A stretch of DNA of 17,425 nucleotides, taken from contig DATGSS010000023.1 in assembly GCA_035302345.1 (NCBI GenBank), forward strand, positions 1 through 17,425, read 5' to 3'. This stretch comes from Paenalcaligenes sp035302345. Lineage in GTDB: Bacteria > Pseudomonadota > Gammaproteobacteria > Burkholderiales > Burkholderiaceae_B. The position numbers and the translations under genes are program-made. Below, piece after piece: positions 13,895 through 17,425 of the stretch (positions are counted from its first letter, which is position 1; each line of letters opens with the position of its first letter). Below the pieces are notes generated by a model. The model saw nothing but the letters and a program-made list of their open reading frames with translations, did not search any database and was not told where the DNA came from.

Positions 13895-15412
13895 ATGACA
13901 GAAATAGAATTCAACGCCCTGGCAGCCAAAGGCTACAACCGTATCCCCATCATTGCAGAGACCTACGCTGACCTGGACACCCCTTTATCCATCTATCTAA
14001 AACTAGCGCACAACGGCCCCGAGGGCGGGCGCAATAGCTGTTTAATGGAATCCGTCCTAGGTGGCGAACGTTTTGGTCGCTATTCTTTTATCGGCTTACC
14101 CGCTAAGACCCTCATACGCGCCACAGACGAGCATACCGAGGTTGTTCACGACGGCCAGGTAGTAGAAACCCATGAAGGCAACCCGCTGGAATTCATCGAG
14201 AGCTATCAACAGCGTTTTAAAGTCGCTTTACTGCCGGGCATGCCCCGTTTTGCAGGCGGTCTGGCAGGCTACTTTGGCTACGACACAGTCCGACATATCG
14301 AACCCTCATTAGGTGCAGCGACCAAACCCTTCCCACGAGGCGCTGATGGCACCCCCGACATTCAGCTCTTACAAATAGACGAACTGGTGATTGTTGATAA
14401 CCTCGCGGGTCGCACTTACCTCGTGGTGTACGCTGACCCCAGTCAACCCGAAAGCTACAGCAAAGCCCAGCGACGCTTGCGCCACCTGCGCGAACGTTTG
14501 CGCTCGCCGGTAGTTATTCCTTATGCTTACGCCAGCATGGAAACCACCGAACAACGTGATTTTGATAAAGAAGACTTTCTCAAGGCAGTCCAAAAAGCCA
14601 AACAATACATCAAAGACGACGAAGCACAACAAATCGTTATCGGCCAAGTCATCCGCAAACCTTTCCGCGACGCGCCCCTATCTTTATACCGCGCATTACG
14701 CTCGCTGAACCCTTCGCCATACATGTATTTTTGGAACTTCGATTCTTTCCAAGTAGTCGGCTCATCGCCTGAAATCCTGGTTCGCCAAGAAAGCCACCTA
14801 GAAGACGGCCAAGAAACCCGCCGTGCAACCATCCGCCCACTCGCAGGCACCCGCAAACGTGGCGCCACCCCCACCGAAGACGACCGCTTGGCCGAAGAAC
14901 TACGCAATGACCCCAAAGAGCGTGCCGAGCACATCATGCTCACCGAGCTAGCCCGCAACGACATCGAAAAAATCGCCATCCCCGACACCATCGAAGTCAG
15001 CGAGGCCATGGATATCGAGCGCTACTCACACGTGCAGCATCTGGTATCAAACGTCAGCGGCGAAATCCGTGATGACGTCACCAATATGGATGTCCTCAAA
15101 GCCAGCTTTCCTGCGGGTACCCTCACTGGCTCACCGCGCTTGCGTGCCATGGAAATCATAGATGAGCTCGAACCCGTACGTCGCGGCATCTACGGTGGTG
15201 CAGTCGGCTACCTAAGCTACAGTGGCGAAATGGATCTGGCCATCGCCATCCGCACCGGCATCATCCAAAACGGCATGCTCTATGCCCAAGCCGGCGCTGG
15301 TATTGTTGCGGACTCAAACCCCGAAACAGAATGGCAAGAAACCGAGGACAAAGCCCGCGCCATCATCCGTGCTGCCGAACAAGTGCAATTTGGCCTTGAT
15401 GAGCCCATGTAA
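13895..15412 (+). CDS. trpE: Anthranilate synthase component I
   Basis: Converts chorismate plus ammonia (from the glutaminase subunit) to anthranilate, the first committed step to tryptophan. The protein has 505 residues from ATG 13895, chosen because AAAAGG lies 6 nt before it; the frame also opens at GTG 13871 without a ribosome site. The feedback-binding LMES (50-53) and GRYSFIG follow the N-terminal segment. The chorismate-binding domain fills about 225-500. It carries PLAGTRKRG, the DPKERAEHIMLTELARND helix, RYSHVQHLVSNVSG, FPAGTLTGSPR, RRGIYGGAVGY and GAGIVADSNPETEWQETEDKA. There is no fused amidotransferase domain and no trpG follows, which is unusual; the glutaminase must come from another locus. 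Expression is predicted to be set by the Trp attenuator upstream. Confidence 0.97.
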   Translation: MTEIEFNALAAKGYNRIPIIAETYADLDTPLSIYLKLAHNGPEGGRNSCLMESVLGGERFGRYSFIGLPAKTLIRATDEHTEVVHDGQVVETHEGNPLEFIESYQQRFKVALLPGMPRFAGGLAGYFGYDTVRHIEPSLGAATKPFPRGADGTPDIQLLQIDELVIVDNLAGRTYLVVYADPSQPESYSKAQRRLRHLRERLRSPVVIPYAYASMETTEQRDFDKEDFLKAVQKAKQYIKDDEAQQIVIGQVIRKPFRDAPLSLYRALRSLNPSPYMYFWNFDSFQVVGSSPEILVRQESHLEDGQETRRATIRPLAGTRKRGATPTEDDRLAEELRNDPKERAEHIMLTELARNDIEKIAIPDTIEVSEAMDIERYSHVQHLVSNVSGEIRDDVTNMDVLKASFPAGTLTGSPRLRAMEIIDELEPVRRGIYGGAVGYLSYSGEMDLAIAIRTGIIQNGMLYAQAGAGIVADSNPETEWQETEDKARAIIRAAEQVQFGLDEPM

Positions 15413-15427
15413 GCACAGGAACCAGGC

Positions 15428-15592
15428 ATGACACAGGATGCAACCATCAACATGCACCAGAAGGGTGAGAAACTAACGTCAAGAGATAAAAAATTGATCT
15501 TAAACAGCGTACAATCTCACCCGAAATCATCAAACAATGAGCACGCAACCCAGCCATTTAATCAAATCAATCACGCACAGGAGACACCATGA
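15428..15592 (+). CDS. 54-residue frame between trpE and trpD, unknown
   Basis: I do not recognise this protein. The frame starts at ATG 15428, 7 nt after AGGA, and ends with a TGA overlapping the trpD start (ATGA at 15589-15592), a layout typical of coupled genes. It occupies the place where trpG normally lies, but nothing in it resembles TrpG (no glutaminase CxE motif, far too short). The product would be very polar (rich in Asn, Gln, Lys, Ser, Thr and His) and has no membrane segment or cysteine. The DNA is visibly richer in A and T than its neighbours, which argues against a normal host gene. It could be an expressed small protein, a replacement scar, or simply an open frame in a spacer with RNA structure. 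Confidence 0.28.
   Translation: MTQDATINMHQKGEKLTSRDKKLILNSVQSHPKSSNNEHATQPFNQINHAQETP
15463..15522 (+). repeat. 8-bp inverted repeat in the trpE-trpD gap
   Basis: GGGTGAGA at 15463-15470 and TCTCACCC at 15515-15522 are perfect inverse complements with 44 nt between them. The enclosed AT-rich segment includes a shorter AGAT/ATCT pairing. No U-run follows, so it is not a plain terminator. It may fold as RNA between trpE and trpD. Confidence 0.45.
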
Positions 15593-16647
15593 GCCCAAAA
15601 CAAGCGCGTCACATTAACGAAATCACCCCTACTGAAGCCCTGGTACGGTGCGTCGAGCATCGGGAAATATTCCACGACGAAATGCTGCATCTCATGCGCA
15701 TGCTGATGCGCGGTGAAATGAGCCCCGTCATGTCAGCAGCCCTACTCATGGGCCTACGCGTTAAAAAAGAGACCGTTGGCGAAATTGCCGCGGCCGCCTC
15801 GGTGATGCGCGAATTTTGTTTGCACGTCCCCATCCCCAACCCGGATCAACTGTTAGATATGTGTGGTACCGGTGGTGACGCCTCAAACACCTTTAATATC
15901 TCGACTGCCAGCATGTTTGTAGTCGCAGCTGCAGGTGTCAAAGTGGCAAAACACGGAGGACGCAGCGCCTCGTCCTCCTCGGGCAGTGCGGACGTGCTTG
16001 AAACCCTTGGGGCCCGACTCGACCTCAGCCCAGAACAGGTCGCTGAATGCGTCGAGGCCATCAACATTGGTTTCATGTACGCCCCCGCACACCACAGCGC
16101 CATGAAGAACGTCGCCGCTGTACGCAAAGAACTGGGTGTACGCACCTTATTTAACATTCTGGGCCCACTCACCAACCCAGCGAACGCAGCCAACCAACTG
16201 ATGGGCGTATTTCACCCTGATCTGGTAGGTATTCAGGTTCGCGTCATGCAGCGCTTGGGGGCGAAACACGTCCTGGTCGTACACGGCCGAGACGGACTCG
16301 ACGAAGCCACCACCGGCGCTGCTACAATGGTAGGCGAACTAAAAAATGACACGGTACGCGAATACGAAATCCACCCAGAAGACTACGGCATTGCGATGAG
16401 CTCACACCGCAGTATTCAGGCTGACTCTAGCCAGGAATCCGCTGAACTCATCAAACACGCCTTGGAAAACAAACCCGGCACCGCCCGCGACATCGTCACC
16501 TTTAACGCAGGCTTAGCCATCTACGCTGGCCAAGGCGCTGACAGCATTCGCCATGGCATCGAAATTGCCAAAGAAACCCTGGAAAGCGGCGCCGCTCGCG
16601 CCAAACTCGAAGAATTCTGCGCATTGACACGGAAGTTAACAAAATGA
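15589..16647 (+). CDS. trpD: Anthranilate phosphoribosyltransferase
   Basis: Transfers phosphoribose from PRPP to anthranilate, the second step of tryptophan synthesis. The 352 residues cover the whole family, with the N-terminal helical domain (about 1-75) and the alpha/beta domain. The PRPP-binding loop is DMCGTGGDASNTFNIST at 90-106. KHGGRSASSSSGSADVLE at 121-138 is the phosphate/anthranilate segment; many relatives have KHGNR and SSKSGS, so here Asn is Gly124 and Lys is Ser. MYAPAHHSAMKNVAAVRKELGVRT (163-186) and NILGPLTNP (189-197) are typical, and GRDGLDEATTGAATMVGEL holds the metal-site acids. A strong AGGAGA lies before ATG 15589. It follows trpE without trpG and overlaps trpC by four bases. 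Confidence 0.96.
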   Translation: MSPKQARHINEITPTEALVRCVEHREIFHDEMLHLMRMLMRGEMSPVMSAALLMGLRVKKETVGEIAAAASVMREFCLHVPIPNPDQLLDMCGTGGDASNTFNISTASMFVVAAAGVKVAKHGGRSASSSSGSADVLETLGARLDLSPEQVAECVEAINIGFMYAPAHHSAMKNVAAVRKELGVRTLFNILGPLTNPANAANQLMGVFHPDLVGIQVRVMQRLGAKHVLVVHGRDGLDEATTGAATMVGELKNDTVREYEIHPEDYGIAMSSHRSIQADSSQESAELIKHALENKPGTARDIVTFNAGLAIYAGQGADSIRHGIEIAKETLESGAARAKLEEFCALTRKLTK

Positions 16648-17425
16648 GCAATATCCTGGAAACCATCCTGAAAACCAAAAAAAAAGAAGTCGCCGCAGCA
16701 CGCAAACTGCGCAGCGAATCTGACCTACTACGCGAAGCCCAAAGCCGCAAAGACGTCCGCGGCTTTGCCAACGCCATCATAGACACGGCACGCAATAAAA
16801 AACCTGCCGTCATCGCGGAAATAAAACGAGCCTCCCCCTCCAAAGGCATCATCCGCGAAAACTTTAACCCCGCTGAAATCGCAGCCTCGTACGCCGCCCA
16901 AGGCGCCACCTGCCTCTCAGTGCTCACGGACGTACAATACTTCCAAGGCGCCTACGACCATCTACGCCAAGCCCGCGCTGCCTGCGCACTCCCCGTCTTG
17001 CGTAAAGACTTCATCATCGACCCCTACCAGATTATTCATGCCCGTGCGATTGGCGCGGATTGCATCCTGCTCATCGCTGCCGCGCTGAGCACCGAACAAA
17101 TGCTCGAATTAGAGTCTTTGGCAAATGAGCTGGGTATGGACGTATTAGTCGAAGTCCACGATCAACAGGAATTACACGAGGCGCTCAAACTAAACACACC
17201 TCTCATCGGTATTAACAACCGAGATTTGCGTACTTTTGAAACCAGCCTGCAAACGACTATCGATTTACTGGCTGAAATCCCCGAGGATCGCTGTGTGGTT
17301 ACGGAAAGCGGTATCCTTGGCCGTGCTGATGCCGAGTTTATGGAAAGTCACGATGTTTGGGCTTTTCTTGTAGGCGAAGCCTTTATGCGTGCTGACGATC
17401 CGGGTGCTGCGCTGAAAGAATTGTT
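16644..17425 (+). CDS. trpC: Indole-3-glycerol phosphate synthase, 3' end outside window
   Basis: Partial gene: 260 codons are present and the frame is open at the window edge. The family usually has about 260-270 residues, so only the last few are missing. It closes the ring of carboxyphenylamino-deoxyribulose phosphate to give indole-3-glycerol phosphate. TIM-barrel motifs are in order: AEIKRASPSKG at about 58-68 with the catalytic lysine, LSVLTDVQYFQG near 91-102, LRKDFIIDPYQI near 119-130, DVLVEVHD, IGINNRDLRTF, VVTESGI, and FLVGEAFMRADDP near the end. It is a stand-alone TrpC, not fused to TrpF. The start at ATG 16644 overlaps the trpD stop (ATGA), implying coupled translation. An A9 run (16677-16685) encodes part of TKKKE at residues 11-15. 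Confidence 0.95.
   Translation, partial: MSNILETILKTKKKEVAAARKLRSESDLLREAQSRKDVRGFANAIIDTARNKKPAVIAEIKRASPSKGIIRENFNPAEIAASYAAQGATCLSVLTDVQYFQGAYDHLRQARAACALPVLRKDFIIDPYQIIHARAIGADCILLIAAALSTEQMLELESLANELGMDVLVEVHDQQELHEALKLNTPLIGINNRDLRTFETSLQTTIDLLAEIPEDRCVVTESGILGRADAEFMESHDVWAFLVGEAFMRADDPGAALKEL

Noticed and set aside
13485..13898. 137-codon frame across the gph end and the trp leader
   Set aside because: It overlaps gph, the trp promoter, trpL and the terminator, has low-complexity composition and no ribosome site; trpL and the RNA signals explain the region better.
14527..15009. 160-codon antisense frame in trpE (and similar antisense frames in the acyl-CoA dehydrogenase, MmgE/PrpD and trpC genes)
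   Set aside because: These mirror the codon bias of strong sense-strand genes, lack ribosome sites and show no recognisable domains.
15510..15515. TACAAT as -10 of an internal trpD promoter
   Set aside because: No -35 box at 16-18 nt; TTGATC is only 10 nt upstream. It could be weakly active but is not supported.
17200..17425. Shift toward T-ending codons near the end of trpC, possibly a recombination mosaic
   Set aside because: The stretch is short and conserved enzyme motifs continue in frame; without relatives to compare, ordinary variation is as likely.

Overview
The window reads as chromosomal DNA of a betaproteobacterium, most likely of the family Alcaligenaceae (relatives of Bordetella, Alcaligenes, Pusillimonas or Paenalcaligenes). 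This is inferred from protein wording and gene order: apaG diverging from rpe-gph-trpE, and mltA, a UbiH-type hydroxylase and dsbC in a row. I see no rRNA, tRNA, insertion sequence, integrase or CRISPR array.

Region 1 (79-5663, + strand) is a five-gene catabolic operon: a MaoC/hot-dog hydratase, an acyl-CoA dehydrogenase, an MmgE/PrpD-family protein, a family III CoA-transferase and a CitE-type lyase. Three of these match itaconate breakdown: Ict makes itaconyl-CoA, Ich hydrates it to (S)-citramalyl-CoA, and Ccl cleaves that to acetyl-CoA and pyruvate. The dehydrogenase and MmgE/PrpD genes accompany this core in Pseudomonas aeruginosa, but their roles are not settled. A hairpin at 5667-5691 separates this operon from the convergent minus-strand genes.

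Region 2 (5693-11938, - strand) is a run transcribed apaG, mltA, UbiH-like monooxygenase, dsbC, then a UvrD-like helicase. The helicase has its Walker A motif upstream of any ATG, GTG or TTG. The best reading is an ATC codon at 8047 placed 5 nt after a perfect GGAGG, so the gene has a non-standard start, a start-codon mutation or a sequence error. A terminator-like hairpin sits directly before dsbC, and the hydroxylase gene opens with G9 and A8 tracts.

Region 3 (12049-17425, + strand) holds rpe, gph and the trp genes. Between gph and trpE lies a complete tryptophan attenuator: a promoter, a 30-codon leader peptide (trpL) with three Trp codons, an antiterminator and a rho-independent terminator. 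The operon runs trpE, trpD, trpC (cut by the window end). The expected trpG is absent. In its place is a 177-nt AT-richer gap with a 54-codon open frame that has a ribosome site and an ATGA overlap with trpD. TrpE must therefore take its glutamine amidotransferase subunit from elsewhere.

The items most worth a second look are the trp attenuator with the missing trpG and its small replacement frame, the helicase start, and the two unassigned enzymes in the itaconate operon.
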